From assembly GCF_010731115.1 (NCBI RefSeq), contig NZ_AP022616.1, forward strand, positions 558,001 to 622,000: DNA of 64,000 nucleotides. The letters are read 5' to 3'. Origin of the DNA: Mycolicibacterium phocaicum (GTDB lineage: Bacteria > Actinomycetota > Actinomycetes > Mycobacteriales > Mycobacteriaceae). The notes under the pieces were generated by a model. That model was not told the origin of the DNA. It saw only the letters and a program-made list of their open reading frames with translations, and did no database searches. This document shows, piece by piece, positions 19,537 through 29,343 of this stretch. The translations under genes were made by a program, and so were the position numbers. How positions within the stretch are numbered: the first letter of the stretch is position 1; every line of letters starts with the position of its first letter.

Positions 19537-20208
19537 TCAGGCGAAGGTCGCGAGCGCGCCTGCGCTCACGTGCAGCGTCTCGCCGGTGATGTGGCGGGCG
19601 GCGGGCGTGGTCAGGAAGAGCGCGAGCTTGGTCAGCTCGGAACCGACGGTCGCGCCGCTGGTCTCGACGCCGTCGTAGCCCGCTTCGCTGCCACGGCCGG
19701 CGGCGACCACGTTGATGGTGATGCCGCGGATGCCGAAGTGCTCGGCCTGCCCGGCGGTCCAGTTCGACACGGCGGCCTTGATCGCGGCGTCGGCGGTGCC
19801 GTCCTTGGGGCACTCCGGCACGACGGTCACGATCGCGCCGCCCGAACGCATCTGGTCGCCGAGGATCTGGACGGTCAGTACCGCCGACAGCAGCGAGGAG
19901 TCGAGGGTGTTGCGCCACACGGCGGCGCGCTCGGCCAGCGTGTAGGTGCGCGGGTCGCCCGCGGACCAGACCGGAGCCGGCACGTTCACTATGGTGTCGA
20001 GGTGCTGCGGCAGCTTGTCGCGCATCGCCTCGAGCGTGGCGCCGTCGGTGTTGTCCAGCACGATCGACTCGACTTCGAGTTCCTTGGCGGCCACTTCGAG
20101 CTCGTCGCGGCGGGCGCCGGCGATGACGACGTTGTGCCCGGCGTCACGGAATCCTTCGGCGATGACGCGGCCGAGGTCGGTGTCGCCTCCGGTGACCAGA
20201 ACGTCCAT
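19537..20208 (-). CDS. Short-chain dehydrogenase-like protein without the catalytic tyrosine (Rv1856c-like)
   Basis: 223 residues with a Rossmann fold. The glycine motif is atypical (VTGGDTDLGRVIAEG). The active-site YxxxK is degraded: the lysine survives in DGTADAAIKAAVSNW but an aspartate sits where tyrosine is expected. The C-terminal ITGETLHVSAG matches the SDR family end. It may bind NAD(P) without performing standard chemistry. ATG 20206-20208 has GAGG ahead of it and gives MDVLVTGGD. Same order as M. tuberculosis, beside the LLM enzyme. Confidence 0.85.
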   Translation of the reverse strand: MDVLVTGGDTDLGRVIAEGFRDAGHNVVIAGARRDELEVAAKELEVESIVLDNTDGATLEAMRDKLPQHLDTIVNVPAPVWSAGDPRTYTLAERAAVWRNTLDSSLLSAVLTVQILGDQMRSGGAIVTVVPECPKDGTADAAIKAAVSNWTAGQAEHFGIRGITINVVAAGRGSEAGYDGVETSGATVGSELTKLALFLTTPAARHITGETLHVSAGALATFA

Positions 20209-20318
20209 GAGCAGGGCCTCCTCGTGTGCAACGCTGAACGCGGTTGCGGCCATGTTACTGGACAGTAGCTAGCGCGCGAAACTCGCCACGCGGAGGAATG
20301 AGCCCTAGGGTTTGGCGA

Positions 20319-21092
20319 ATGTGGCTCATGCGCAATTTGTTGCGTGTTCTGGCGGTATTGGTCCTGCTCGGAACCGTGACCGCGCTCTCAGCGTGTGATT
20401 CTGGCTCCAAAAAGGCCGGCCCTGTGGTCAACGTCTACGCGGCCGCGTCCCTCAAGCAGGCGTTCACCGCGCTCGCCGACCGCTACGAGAAGGACAACCC
20501 GGGCGCGGACGTGCAGTTCAACTTCGCGGGCTCGTCATCGTTGGTGGAACAGTTGACGCAGGGGGCCAAGGCCGACGTGTTCGCCTCGGCCGACGCCAAC
20601 AACATGACCAAGGCGGCCAAGGCCGGGTTGCTCGCGGGCACCCCGGTGAACTTCGCATCCAACACGCTGGTCATCGTGACCCCGCCGGGTAATCCCAAGC
20701 AGGTCAACAACTTCGGTGACCTGGCCCGGCCCGGGCTGAACGTCGTGGTGTGTGCCCGTCAGGTGCCGTGCGGCACGGCGGCGCGGAAGGTGGAGAAGAT
20801 CGCCGGCGTGGAACTCAAGCCCGTCAGCGAGGAGACGTCGGTGACCGACGTGCTGAACAAGGTCACCAGCGGCCAGGCCGACGCCGGCCTCGTCTATGAG
20901 ACCGACGCCAGATCGGCAGGTGACAAGGTGTCCAAGGTCGACATCCCGCAGGCGGCGTCGGCGGTGAACATCTACCCGATCGGGGTGCTGAAGTCATCGG
21001 CCGACGCGGCGGCCGCCCAGCGGTTCGTCGACCTGGTCACGAGTGACACGGGCCGCCAGACCCTGGCGCAGTTCGGGTTCGCGAAGCCTTGA
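20319..21092 (+). CDS. modA: Molybdate ABC transporter substrate-binding lipoprotein
   Basis: 257 residues. Lipoprotein signal [14 protein letters not shown] with the lipid-anchored cysteine, then the ModA fold: [19 protein letters not shown], the oxyanion-binding [26 protein letters not shown], and [26 protein letters not shown]. It captures molybdate (or tungstate) outside the membrane. Among several in-frame ATGs I chose 20319 because AGGG lies 9-10 nt upstream and a compact signal peptide results; ATG 20328 is the main alternative. It overlaps modB by 4 nt. Confidence 0.93.
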   Translation: MWLMRNLLRVLAVLVLLGTVTALSACDSGSKKAGPVVNVYAAASLKQAFTALADRYEKDNPGADVQFNFAGSSSLVEQLTQGAKADVFASADANNMTKAAKAGLLAGTPVNFASNTLVIVTPPGNPKQVNNFGDLARPGLNVVVCARQVPCGTAARKVEKIAGVELKPVSEETSVTDVLNKVTSGQADAGLVYETDARSAGDKVSKVDIPQAASAVNIYPIGVLKSSADAAAAQRFVDLVTSDTGRQTLAQFGFAKP

Positions 21093-21892
21093 ACCCTGGG
21101 CTGCCGCGCTGGATCTACGTCCCCGCGGCACTGGGTGCGTGGTTCGTCGTCCTGCCGCTGATCGCGGTCGCGGCGAAGGTCGACTGGTCACGGTTCCTTG
21201 AGCTGATCAGCAGCGAGTCGTCGGTGATCGCGCTGGTCCTGAGCCTCAAGACCGCAGCCGCCAGCACCGTGCTGTGTGTGTTGCTGGGGGTGCCGATGGC
21301 ACTGGTCCTGGCGCGCAGCGGGTCGCGCGTGGTGCGCTGGACCCGCCCGCTGATCCTGCTGCCGCTGGTGTTGCCGCCCGTCGTCGGCGGTATTGCGCTG
21401 CTGTACGCCTTCGGCCGCCTCGGGCTGATCGGCAGGTACCTCGACGCCGCGGGGGTGCACATCGCCTTCTCGACGACGGCGGTCGTGCTGGCGCAGACGT
21501 TCGTCTCACTGCCGTTTCTGGTGATCGCCCTGGAAGGGGCGGCCCGGACGGCCGGGTCGCAGTACGAGGCGGTCGCGGCGACGCTGGGCGCCCGCCCGAC
21601 CACGGTGTGGCGCCGGGTCACGCTGCCGATGCTGGCGCCCGGCCTGGTGTCGGGTGCGGTGCTGGCCTTTGCGCGGTCGCTGGGGGAGTTCGGCGCCACG
21701 CTGACGTTCGCCGGCTCCCGTCAGGGCGTGACGCGCACGCTGCCGCTGGAGATCTATCTGCAGCGCGAGGCCGATGCCGACGCGGCCGTGGCGTTGTCGC
21801 TGGTGCTGGTCGTGGTCGCGGCCGTCGTGGTGCTGGCGATGGGTGGCGCCCGGTTCAGTCACGGGCCTTTCGAGGCGGAGGGCCGGCAGTGA
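21089..21892 (+). CDS. modB: Molybdate ABC transporter permease
   Basis: 267 residues, with about six transmembrane segments and the permease EAA loop [22 protein letters not shown]. Start is a TTG (21089-21091) that overlaps the modA stop (TTGA); the reading frame and family length support it. It forms the membrane channel with ModC. Confidence 0.93.
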   Translation: MNPGLPRWIYVPAALGAWFVVLPLIAVAAKVDWSRFLELISSESSVIALVLSLKTAAASTVLCVLLGVPMALVLARSGSRVVRWTRPLILLPLVLPPVVGGIALLYAFGRLGLIGRYLDAAGVHIAFSTTAVVLAQTFVSLPFLVIALEGAARTAGSQYEAVAATLGARPTTVWRRVTLPMLAPGLVSGAVLAFARSLGEFGATLTFAGSRQGVTRTLPLEIYLQREADADAAVALSLVLVVVAAVVVLAMGGARFSHGPFEAEGRQ

Positions 21893-22977
21893 CGGGCGGT
21901 CTCGCGGTACGCGCGATCATCGAGGCTCGCGGCATCGACGTGGAGTTCGACGTCGCCGCAGGCGAGGTGCTGGCCGTCGTCGGACCCAACGGCGCGGGAA
22001 AGTCCAGTGTGCTGCACGTGATCGCCGGTCTGCTGCGGCCCGACGCGGGCACCGTGAGGGTGGGCGAGCGCCTGCTGACCGACGCGGCATCGGGCGTGCA
22101 CGTCGCGGTGCACAACCGGCGGGTCGGCCTGCTGCTGCAGGACCCGGCGCTGTTTCCGCACCTGACGGTCGCCGGCAACGTGGCCTTCGGGCCACAGGCC
22201 CGCCATCTCCACCGCCGGGGCGCACACACCGAGGCGCGGCGGACGGCCGGACGCTGGCTGGGTGAGGTCGGTGCCGCCGAACTGGCCGATCGCCGGCCGG
22301 GCCAGTTGTCGGGTGGTCAGGCGCAGCGCGTCGCACTGGCCCGAGCGCTTGCCGCCGAACCTGACGTGCTGCTGCTCGACGAACCGCTCTCCGGTCTGGA
22401 CGTCACGGCCGCCTCGGCGATGCGCCGCCTGCTGCGTGGCGTCCTGGGGACGGGCGGGCGCAGTTCGGTGCTGGTGAGTCACGATCTTCTCGACGTCGTC
22501 ACGTTGGCGGATCGGATCGTGGTCATCGAGGGCGGCCGCATCGACGAATCGGGCGCCGTCGCCGACGTGCTGACCGCGCCGCGGACGGCGTTCGGGGCGC
22601 GGTTCGCGGGCGTGAATCTGGTCAGTGGGCGCGCCGGTGACGACGGCGGTTCGGTGCTGGCCGCGGGGCAGACGTGGCGCGGAGTGTGGGGGCCTGCCGT
22701 GACGCCGGGCGGTCCGGCGATCGCGGTGTTCGCTCCGGCGGCGGTGTCGGTGTCCAGGGAACCGCCCGCGGACGACGTGAACGTCGTCGCGGTGGTGGTG
22801 GCGGAACTGGATCACCGTGGCCTGGTCATCCGCGTGCGCGCCGAGGCGCCGGACGACGGCGGTGGCGCGCTCGCGGCCGACATCAGCGCGGAGGTGGCCG
22901 CTGGTCTACGGCTGATTCCGGGGGAACAGGTGTACTTCGGCGTCGATCCGCGGGACGTGGCGATTCGGCCCGCCTGA
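21889..22977 (+). CDS. modC: Molybdate ABC transporter ATP-binding protein
   Basis: 362 residues. ATPase domain: Walker [13 protein letters not shown], signature [15 protein letters not shown], Walker [14 protein letters not shown], switch histidine [11 protein letters not shown]-terminal TOBE (MOP-like) domain from ~290 ([20 protein letters not shown]) can bind oxyanion for regulation. The GTG start overlaps the modB stop (GTGA), so modABC is translationally coupled throughout. It supplies molybdenum for enzymes such as the molybdopterin oxidoreductase at 61-63 kb (inference). Confidence 0.94.
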   Translation: MTGGLAVRAIIEARGIDVEFDVAAGEVLAVVGPNGAGKSSVLHVIAGLLRPDAGTVRVGERLLTDAASGVHVAVHNRRVGLLLQDPALFPHLTVAGNVAFGPQARHLHRRGAHTEARRTAGRWLGEVGAAELADRRPGQLSGGQAQRVALARALAAEPDVLLLDEPLSGLDVTAASAMRRLLRGVLGTGGRSSVLVSHDLLDVVTLADRIVVIEGGRIDESGAVADVLTAPRTAFGARFAGVNLVSGRAGDDGGSVLAAGQTWRGVWGPAVTPGGPAIAVFAPAAVSVSREPPADDVNVVAVVVAELDHRGLVIRVRAEAPDDGGGALAADISAEVAAGLRLIPGEQVYFGVDPRDVAIRPA

Positions 22978-23144
22978 CGGCACGCCCGGAGCGTCCCGGG
23001 CCACGGCGGGGCACTGCGGCGCCTCAGCAACCGAGCGATATTGCCGTGGTCTGTCCGGATACCGGAAGCGAGCTAACCAACTCGCGAGGGAATTAGCCGC
23101 AACTCGCACTTGCGTCACGCCGGTAACACTGTATTTTCGTCCCC

Positions 23145-24146
23145 ATGCGACACCCGGATGCGCGGACAAGTGCCCGCAAACGCCTTCCGAAATCACTGAC
23201 TGCTGCTGTGGCAGGTGCGGCGGCCGCGGCGATCGCGCTGCCGAGCGCGATCTCGTATGCCGACCCGGTGCCGCCAGCTCCTGCGCCCGCCCCGGCACCC
23301 GCCCCGGCCGGCGAACCGGCGCCTGCTGCGCCCCCGGCGGTCGACGCGCCGCCGCCCGCAGTGGACCCGGCCGCACCGCCGGCCGACCCCAATGCACCGC
23401 CGCCACCTCCCGCGGCTCCCGGCGCACCGGCCGCACCGCCGGCCCCGGGCACCGCTGCGGGTGCGGCTCCGGCTGCCGCCCCAGCGCCGCCGGCTGAGCC
23501 CGGCCGGGTCAACAACGACGCCGGTGGCTTCAGTTACGTTGTGCCGCAAGGCTGGAAGATCGCCGACGCCACGCAGCTGTCCTACGGTCAGGCGCTGCTG
23601 ACCAAGGCCCCGGCCGCGGGTTCGGAGCAGGCCCCGAGTGACACCAGCGTGCTGCTGGGCCGTCTGGACCTGAAGCTGTTCGCCGGCGCCGAGTCGGACA
23701 ACGGCAAGGCCGCCAACCGGTTGGCCTCGGACATGGGCGAGTTCTTCATGCCCTTCCCCGGCACCCGTGTCGGCCAGGAAACCACGGCGCTGACTGCCGG
23801 CGGACTGCCGGGCGCGGCATCGTTCTACGAGGTCAAGTTCACCGACACCGGTAAGCCCAACGGCCAGATCTGGGCGGGCGTCGTCGGCAACCCGCCGCCG
23901 GACGCCACCATCCGCAGCCAGCGCAACCCGCAGCGGTGGTTCGTCGTGTGGCTGGGTTCGGGCAACCACCCGGTCGACAAGGCCGCCGCCGTGACGCTGG
24001 CGCAGTCGATCCGCCCGTGGAACCCGCCGCCTCCGCCGCCGGTCGACCCGAACGCGCCGCCCAAGCCCGCCGATCCGGCCCACCCGATGGTCGGCGTGCC
24101 GGTGCCGGTGACGAACGCGCCGCCGGAGATGGCGCCGCCGTCCTGA
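23145..24146 (+). CDS. apa: Alanine- and proline-rich secreted protein Apa
   Basis: 333 residues. Signal peptide (LTAAVAGAAAAAIALPSAISYA), a long Pro/Ala stretch, then a globular domain starting RVNNDAGGFSYVVPQGWKI, and a second Pro-rich tail ending in the penultimate region PVPVTNAPPEM. This is the Rv1860 / 45-47 kDa antigen (fibronectin-attachment protein), mannosylated and secreted in M. tuberculosis; glycosylated Thr sites are expected in the Pro-rich parts. It directly follows modC as in M. tuberculosis but has its own 167-nt upstream region, and a clear terminator follows. Confidence 0.95.
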   Translation: MRHPDARTSARKRLPKSLTAAVAGAAAAAIALPSAISYADPVPPAPAPAPAPAPAGEPAPAAPPAVDAPPPAVDPAAPPADPNAPPPPPAAPGAPAAPPAPGTAAGAAPAAAPAPPAEPGRVNNDAGGFSYVVPQGWKIADATQLSYGQALLTKAPAAGSEQAPSDTSVLLGRLDLKLFAGAESDNGKAANRLASDMGEFFMPFPGTRVGQETTALTAGGLPGAASFYEVKFTDTGKPNGQIWAGVVGNPPPDATIRSQRNPQRWFVVWLGSGNHPVDKAAAVTLAQSIRPWNPPPPPPVDPNAPPKPADPAHPMVGVPVPVTNAPPEMAPPS

Positions 24147-24156
24147 CTGTAACGCT

Positions 24157-24191
24157 TGAGAGGGCCGTACCTGATTGGTGCGGCCCTCTCA
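24157..24191 (+). terminator. Terminator hairpin of apa
   Basis: Arms TGAGAGGGCCGTACC (24157-24171) and GGTGCGGCCCTCTCA (24177-24191) pair over 15 positions with one G-U, around loop TGATT, 11 nt after the apa stop. Confidence 0.85.
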
Positions 24192-24356
24192 CTGCATTGG
24201 GCGTCACCCACGTAAGCGGACCTGGAGCAATCAGGTCGGCATCGGATTGGTTATCAAGTTTGTGCACTATCAGGTGTGCATCCGTTACCTTCAGCCGCTA
24301 AGCCAGACGTACTCGATTTTTCAAGTTGTTAGCCCGACTATCGGCAGGAGTCCACC

Positions 24357-24662
24357 ATGGAGATGGCATCGATTCACCAATTTCTCGCCTTGGAACCGCC
24401 ATTTGCAGTCAGTTGGGTGTCGTACATCATTATTGGTGGTATTGCCGGTTGGTTGGCCGGAAAGCTTGTCAAGGGCGAAGGTCAAGGAATTGTCATGAAC
24501 ATCGTTATCGGTGTTATTGGCGGTGTTATTGGCGGATTCGTGTTGAATTGGTTCGGGTTCAATGTCGAGGCCGGGCGAAGGTGGTTCACCTTCTTTACCT
24601 CTTTGCTCGGCGCGATGATTCTGCTATGGATCGTTCGTCTTGTTCGGAAGCTAGTCGGCTAG
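24357..24662 (+). CDS. YeaQ/GlsB-family small membrane protein (Rv1861-like)
   Basis: 101 residues and three hydrophobic segments: SYIIIGGIAGWLAGKLVKG, NIVIGVIGGVIGGFVLNWFG and FTSLLGAMILLWIVRLV. The glycine-rich GxxxG pattern and KGEGQGIVMNI loop match the transglycosylase-associated YeaQ/YmgE/GlsB family, often induced by envelope stress. AGGAG lies 7 nt before the ATG. Codon and base use are clearly less GC-rich than the neighbours (many ATT, GTT, GGT), and the 166 nt upstream are also AT-rich. Position after apa matches Rv1861. Confidence 0.88.
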   Translation: MEMASIHQFLALEPPFAVSWVSYIIIGGIAGWLAGKLVKGEGQGIVMNIVIGVIGGVIGGFVLNWFGFNVEAGRRWFTFFTSLLGAMILLWIVRLVRKLVG

Positions 24663-24894
24663 TAGAACTCACAACAGAAGTTAACGCTCCTCAATTGCGT
24701 GCGGCGTTCCGATGGTTGTCGTCCATGGTCACGCGATTTGCAACGCCGCGACGGCGGACTCGAATTAGTCCGTTCGTACGACATGCGTCACAGATGAGCG
24801 GTGATATCGTGTGGCGTGCCTGAAAGAGAAGTAGACTCCCAGTAGGGTGATGTGGTTTTGTGCAAATTTTCCTAGTTGATAGGTGTTCTGATTC
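24663..24894. other. AT-richer spacer
   Basis: 232 nt between two small membrane-protein genes. No convincing gene, terminator or repeat. A possible promoter for the downstream gene (TTGTGC at ~24858 and TAGGTG at ~24880) is weak. Confidence 0.3.
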
Positions 24895-25491
24895 GTGATC
24901 GGACTGATCGGTTGTCTGCTCGTTGGAGTCGTGGTCGGAACTATTGCGGCGCTGAGGGTTGCAAAGACCGGGAAACCTATCGTGAAATTGATTCTAGCGA
25001 TTGTAGGTGCATTTGTTGGGCCGATATTGTTGTCGCCTCTCGCGCCACCTCACCGTTTTGATCTTAATCCTCCTTTGGTATGGGCTATTGTCCCTGCGCT
25101 AATTGCTGCAATTGTTCTTGTTTCTATCCCTACTGGAGCGAAATCGAGGCAGCGAAATAGCGGTCAGGCTGTGATTGGCTATACGGATAAAGGTGAACCC
25201 ATTTACCGAGTCGTCGGCTACACAGCTGATGGCAAACCGGTCACTGCGGATCGAGTGTCAGGGCCAGTTGCACCAGGTATAGATCCTCAAACAAACGGTT
25301 TGGCGATTGCTGCATTGATACTTGGCCTTACGGTCGCGCCGCTCGCAATTCCTTTTGGGCATATCGCGCGGTCACAGATCCGAGCATCGGGTGAACGAGG
25401 TGATGGGCTAGCCTTGGCCGGTCTGGTGCTGGGATACTTGAGCATCGCTAGTATCGGAATTTTGCTCGTATTTTTTGCTTCTGCGTACTGA
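24895..25491 (+). CDS. DUF4190-type membrane protein in an AT-rich patch
   Basis: 198 residues. Two or three N-terminal hydrophobic segments ([49 protein letters not shown]), then a short polar linker resembling a small beta motif ([21 protein letters not shown]), then a C-terminal DUF4190-like helical hairpin ([46 protein letters not shown]). The linking sequence [15 protein letters not shown] is typical for that family. GTG start at 24895. Base composition is markedly lower in GC than the chromosome around it, suggesting recent acquisition. Function unknown. Confidence 0.72.
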   Translation: MIGLIGCLLVGVVVGTIAALRVAKTGKPIVKLILAIVGAFVGPILLSPLAPPHRFDLNPPLVWAIVPALIAAIVLVSIPTGAKSRQRNSGQAVIGYTDKGEPIYRVVGYTADGKPVTADRVSGPVAPGIDPQTNGLAIAALILGLTVAPLAIPFGHIARSQIRASGERGDGLALAGLVLGYLSIASIGILLVFFASAY

Positions 25492-25526
25492 TTCCGCATC
25501 GGGGCAGAGGCGCAAAATAAAGCGCA

Positions 25527-26288
25527 TCAAGTGCCGAGGTGCCAGACAAGTGCCGCGGCGAGCGCGCCCATGCCGTTCAGCGACCAGTGCAGGGCGATCG
25601 GGGCAAGCAGGCTGCCGGACCGGCGTCGTAACCAGGTGAAGACGAATCCGGCGGCTGCTGTGGCGACCACCGCCATGGCCACTCCGGCGACCATGCCGGC
25701 GACCCCGCCGCCCAGGACCCGCGTGAATCCGACGTTGCTACTGGTCAGGCCAAGTGAGGTGGCGATGTGCCAGAGTCCGAACAGCAGCGAGCCGGCGGCG
25801 GCGACGCCACGAAATCCCCAGGCCCGGTCGAGGGTGCCGTGCAGTACCCCGCGGAAGGCGAGCTCCTCGGGGATGACGGTCTGCAGGGGGATGACGATCA
25901 TCGAGGCCAGCAGGGCGCCGGAGAGAGTGGCGTAGTGGTTGTTGAGGAACATCGGGCGGGTCCACGGCAGCAGGACTCCGACGGCGATCACCGATCCAAC
26001 CAAGAGGATTGCGCAGAGCGCGTAGCGCATGCCGGTCCGCCAGTGTGCGCGCCCGAGCCCGAGTTCGGTCCAGCCCAGGCCGCGTTTGCGCACCAGGGCC
26101 ACCAGGGCCAGCGCCGCGACCGGCACCACGACGATGTTCGCCCAGGGCGTCGTGAAGTGGGCCAGCAGATTGGTGGCAACCAGGACGGCCACGACCACGG
26201 CCACATCGATGTAGACGCGCGGGTGCCGAACGGCTGGTGAGCCGTTCGGTAGGCACTGTGCAGCGGCGGCTGCCGAGGCGTCGTTCAT
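25527..26288 (-). CDS. CPBP-family intramembrane metalloprotease (Rv1863c-like)
   Basis: 253 residues and about seven hydrophobic segments. Conserved motifs of CAAX-protease/bacteriocin-processing membrane proteins: VIPEELAFRGVLHG (glutamates and arginine), FGLWHIATS and LHWSLNGMGAL (histidines and asparagine). These act as intramembrane proteases or, in bacteria, as immunity or maturation factors; the substrate here is unknown. I chose the ATG at 26286-26288 (MNDASAAAA) over an upstream in-frame start because it gives a length near Rv1863c. Confidence 0.85.
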   Translation of the reverse strand: MNDASAAAAAQCLPNGSPAVRHPRVYIDVAVVVAVLVATNLLAHFTTPWANIVVVPVAALALVALVRKRGLGWTELGLGRAHWRTGMRYALCAILLVGSVIAVGVLLPWTRPMFLNNHYATLSGALLASMIVIPLQTVIPEELAFRGVLHGTLDRAWGFRGVAAAGSLLFGLWHIATSLGLTSSNVGFTRVLGGGVAGMVAGVAMAVVATAAAGFVFTWLRRRSGSLLAPIALHWSLNGMGALAAALVWHLGT

Positions 26289-26409
26289 CTGGGCCGAGTG
26301 TACCGACCGGTGCCAAAGGGCCAGGTCACGCCGCATCGCGGAGACCCACTAACGTGGGCGTTGTGGAGCCGCTCACACGCTTCATCGCCACTGCTGAAGG
26401 AGCACTCGG

Positions 26410-27876
26410 ATGTCCGTGATCAACGACGGCGCAAGGATTTTCGTCGGCGGGCAGTTCCGTTCCGCCGCGGCCTCGACGCCCGTGCTGGAAGCCGCCACCG
26501 GAACGCTGCTGGGAGCCGGCGCCGCGGCAGGCCCGGACGAGGTCGACGCCGCGGTCGCTGCCGCCGGCGCGGCCCTGCCGGGCTGGAGCGCCATGCCCGC
26601 GGCCGAGCGCGCCGGGGTCCTGAACCGGTTGGCGGACGAGTTGCTGGCCCGGTCGGCGTCGACCAACGAACTGTGCACACGCGAGAACGGCATGCCGATC
26701 CGGCTGTCCCGTGGTGCGAACGGCAGGTTCCCGGCCGCGCTATTGCAGTACTACGCGGATCTGATCACCCGGACGCCGGCCGAGGAGATCCGCCCGGCGG
26801 CCATCGGGCACACCATCGTGCGCCGCGAGCCGCTCGGGGTGGTCGGGGCCATCGTGCCGTGGAACTATCCGCAGGCGCTGGCTGCGTTCAAGCTGGCACC
26901 CGCGTTGGCGGCCGGCTGCACCATGGTGCTCAAGGCGTCACCGGAAACCGCGCTGGATGCCTTGATCTTCGCCGAGGCGGCGACGGCGGCGGGGCTGCCC
27001 GCGGGCGTACTCAACGTCATCGCGGGCGGGCCGGACACGGGAGCGCGGTTGGTGTCGCACCCGGGCGTCGACAAGGTGTCGTTCACCGGATCGACCGCCG
27101 TCGGGCGCCAGATCGCGGAGGCGTGCGGGCGGCTCCTGCGACCGGTCACGCTGGAACTGGGTGGCAAGTCGGCGGCCGTCATTCTCGAGGACGCCGACCT
27201 GGATGCCACGATCAACGGCCTCAAGTCGGCGGCGTTCGTCAACAACGGCCAGACGTGCCACCTGAACTCGCGGATTCTGGTACCGCGGTCCCGGTATGAC
27301 GAGATGGTCGACGCGCTGGCGGCGCTGGCGTCCGGGCTGAATGTCGGTGACCCGCTGGAAAAATCGACGGACGTCGGCCCGCTCGTCAGTGCCCGGCAAC
27401 GGGACCGAGTGCTCGGCTATATCGAGGCCGGCAAGGCCGACGGCGCCAAACTCGTTGCCGGCGGCGGCATTCCGGCGGATCAGCCCGTCGGCTGGTTCGT
27501 CTCGCCCACGGTGTTCGCCGATGTCGACAACGCCTCCCGCATCGCGCAGGAGGAGATCTTCGGCCCGGTGCTCGCCGTGATCCCGTACGAAACCGAGCAG
27601 CAGGCCGTCACCTTGGCCAACGACAGCGAGTATGGCCTGGGCGGCACCGTCTGGTCGGCCGATGCCGAACATGCCACCGACATCGCCCGCGCCATCCGCA
27701 GTGGCACTGTCGGTGTCAATGACTATCAAATGGACATCGCGGCACCGTTCGGCGGCGTCAAGGCCAGCGGGTTGGGCCGCGAACTCGGGCCCGAGGGGCT
27801 CGCCGCCTACCAGAGCATCAAATCGATCTACCGCGTCGGACCCGCTTCCGGAGAGGACTCACTCTGTGCCCCTTGA
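26410..27876 (+). CDS. Aldehyde dehydrogenase family protein
   Basis: 488 residues. NAD(P)-dependent aldehyde dehydrogenase: Asn of the oxyanion hole in IVPWNYPQALAAFK, coenzyme motif FTGSTAVGRQIAEACG, general base in ELGGKSAAVI, and the catalytic cysteine in FVNNGQTCHLNSR (Q-T-C). The C-terminal PFGGVKASGLGRELGPEG is canonical. The downstream gene starts inside its last 11 nt. Since that partner is thiolase-like, the pair may act on a fatty or side-chain-derived aldehyde, but the substrate is not evident. Confidence 0.93.
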   Translation: MSVINDGARIFVGGQFRSAAASTPVLEAATGTLLGAGAAAGPDEVDAAVAAAGAALPGWSAMPAAERAGVLNRLADELLARSASTNELCTRENGMPIRLSRGANGRFPAALLQYYADLITRTPAEEIRPAAIGHTIVRREPLGVVGAIVPWNYPQALAAFKLAPALAAGCTMVLKASPETALDALIFAEAATAAGLPAGVLNVIAGGPDTGARLVSHPGVDKVSFTGSTAVGRQIAEACGRLLRPVTLELGGKSAAVILEDADLDATINGLKSAAFVNNGQTCHLNSRILVPRSRYDEMVDALAALASGLNVGDPLEKSTDVGPLVSARQRDRVLGYIEAGKADGAKLVAGGGIPADQPVGWFVSPTVFADVDNASRIAQEEIFGPVLAVIPYETEQQAVTLANDSEYGLGGTVWSADAEHATDIARAIRSGTVGVNDYQMDIAAPFGGVKASGLGRELGPEGLAAYQSIKSIYRVGPASGEDSLCAP

Positions 27877-29338
27877 TCCCAGAACCCCGGTGCTCGTCGG
27901 CTACGGCCAGGTGAACCAGTACGACAAGAATCCGGGTAGTGAACCGGTCGATCTGATGGAGGCGGCGGCGCGGGAGGCGGCGGGCGCGCGTGTTCTCGGG
28001 GCGGTCGACGCGGTCCGGATCGTCAATGTGTTCTCGCTGCGCTATCGCGATCCGGGTCTGTTGCTGGCGCAGCGCATCGGTGCGCCTGATGCCGTCACGC
28101 GGTACACGCCGGTCGGTGGCAATGTGCCGCAGTCGTTGGTGAATCAGGCGTCTCTGGATATTCAGCGGGGCCGTAACGACGTGGTGTTGATCGCCGGTGG
28201 TGAAACCTGGCGGACCCGAACCCGTCTGAAGGGCCGCGGTGAGCGGCTGGCCGGCACCGAGCAGGACGAGTCGGTACCGATGGCGCTCAGCGACCCGGAC
28301 GTGGACATGGTGGGGCCGGCCGAGCTGCGCATCGGGTTGGTGGCGCCGTCGCATGTGTATCCGATGTTCGAGCAGGCGCTGCGGATCGCGGCAGGGGAGA
28401 CGCTGGAGGAGCACCGCCGCCGGATCGGTGAGCTGTGGGCGCGGTTCAGTGCCGTGGCAGCGGGTAATCCGCACGCCTGGAGCCGCGATGCAGTGTCGGC
28501 GGAGCAGATTTGGCGGCCCGGTCCGGACAACCGGATGATCAGCTGGCCGTACACCAAGCTGATGAACTCCAACAACATGGTCGACCAGGGCGCCGCTCTG
28601 ATTCTGACCTCGGTGGGCAAGGCAGAACAACTGCAAATCCCCAGGGACCGTTGGGTTTTCCCGTACGCGGGCACGGATGCTCATGATCCGTACGTGTTGG
28701 GTGAGCGCGCCAGCTTCGCGGGGTCGCCGTCCATCCGGATCGCGGGCCGCCGGGTGCTGGAGCTGACGGGCCTGGGTATGGATGACATCGACGCGGTCGA
28801 CGTGTACTCGTGCTTCCCGTCGGCGGTGCAGGTCGCGGCCCGCGAATTGGGACTGCCGCTCGACGACCCCAAGCGGCCACTGACCGTCACCGGTGGTCTG
28901 ACCTTCGCCGGTGGTCCGTGGAACAACTATGTCTCGCATTCGATCGCGACCATGGCCGAGCGGCTGGCCGCCAATCCGGGTCAGGTCGGGCTCATCACCG
29001 CCAACGGCGGCTACCTGACCAAGCACAGCTTCGGGGTCTACAGCGCGCAGCCGCCGGCGCATGAGTTCCGTTGGGAGGACGTGCAATCCGAGGTCGACGC
29101 CGAGCCGACGGTGACGGCCGAGGACGGCTGGTCGGGTACCGGCACGGTCGAGGCGTGGACGACGCCGGTGACCCGCGAGGGCGCGGCCGAGAAGGTCTTC
29201 GTCGCGGTCCGCACGCCCAGTGGTAGCCGGGCGCTGGCGGTCATCACCGATGCGTCACAGGCCGAGGCCAGCACCCGCGAGGACCTCGCCGGCGCCAAAG
29301 TCACCGTTACGCCGGACGGCACCGCCGGGCTGGAGTAA
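27866..29338 (+). CDS. Thiolase-like (acetyl-CoA acetyltransferase family) protein, Rv1867-like
   Basis: 490 residues. Thiolase fold recognisable in RTPVLVGYGQVNQYD, DIQRGRNDVVLIAGGE, DAVDVYSCFPSAVQVAARELG and the C-terminal VGLITANGGYLTKHSFG. The N-terminal nucleophilic cysteine of true thiolases is absent: the site reads VGGNVPQSLVNQAS. A C-terminal ~100-residue extension (from ~395) is OB-like. Such Cys-less SCP2/thiolase-like proteins often work as partners in retro-aldol or CoA-ester cleavage in steroid and fatty acid metabolism. GTG 27866 is selected because GGAGAGGA lies 8 nt upstream; it overlaps the dehydrogenase gene by 11 nt. Confidence 0.82.
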   Translation: MPLDPRTPVLVGYGQVNQYDKNPGSEPVDLMEAAAREAAGARVLGAVDAVRIVNVFSLRYRDPGLLLAQRIGAPDAVTRYTPVGGNVPQSLVNQASLDIQRGRNDVVLIAGGETWRTRTRLKGRGERLAGTEQDESVPMALSDPDVDMVGPAELRIGLVAPSHVYPMFEQALRIAAGETLEEHRRRIGELWARFSAVAAGNPHAWSRDAVSAEQIWRPGPDNRMISWPYTKLMNSNNMVDQGAALILTSVGKAEQLQIPRDRWVFPYAGTDAHDPYVLGERASFAGSPSIRIAGRRVLELTGLGMDDIDAVDVYSCFPSAVQVAARELGLPLDDPKRPLTVTGGLTFAGGPWNNYVSHSIATMAERLAANPGQVGLITANGGYLTKHSFGVYSAQPPAHEFRWEDVQSEVDAEPTVTAEDGWSGTGTVEAWTTPVTREGAAEKVFVAVRTPSGSRALAVITDASQAEASTREDLAGAKVTVTPDGTAGLE

Positions 29339-29343
29339 CCGGG

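Noticed and set aside
24663..24894. Possible extra small gene between the two AT-rich membrane-protein genes
   Set aside because: Short frames lack ribosome sites and show no hydrophobic or conserved pattern.
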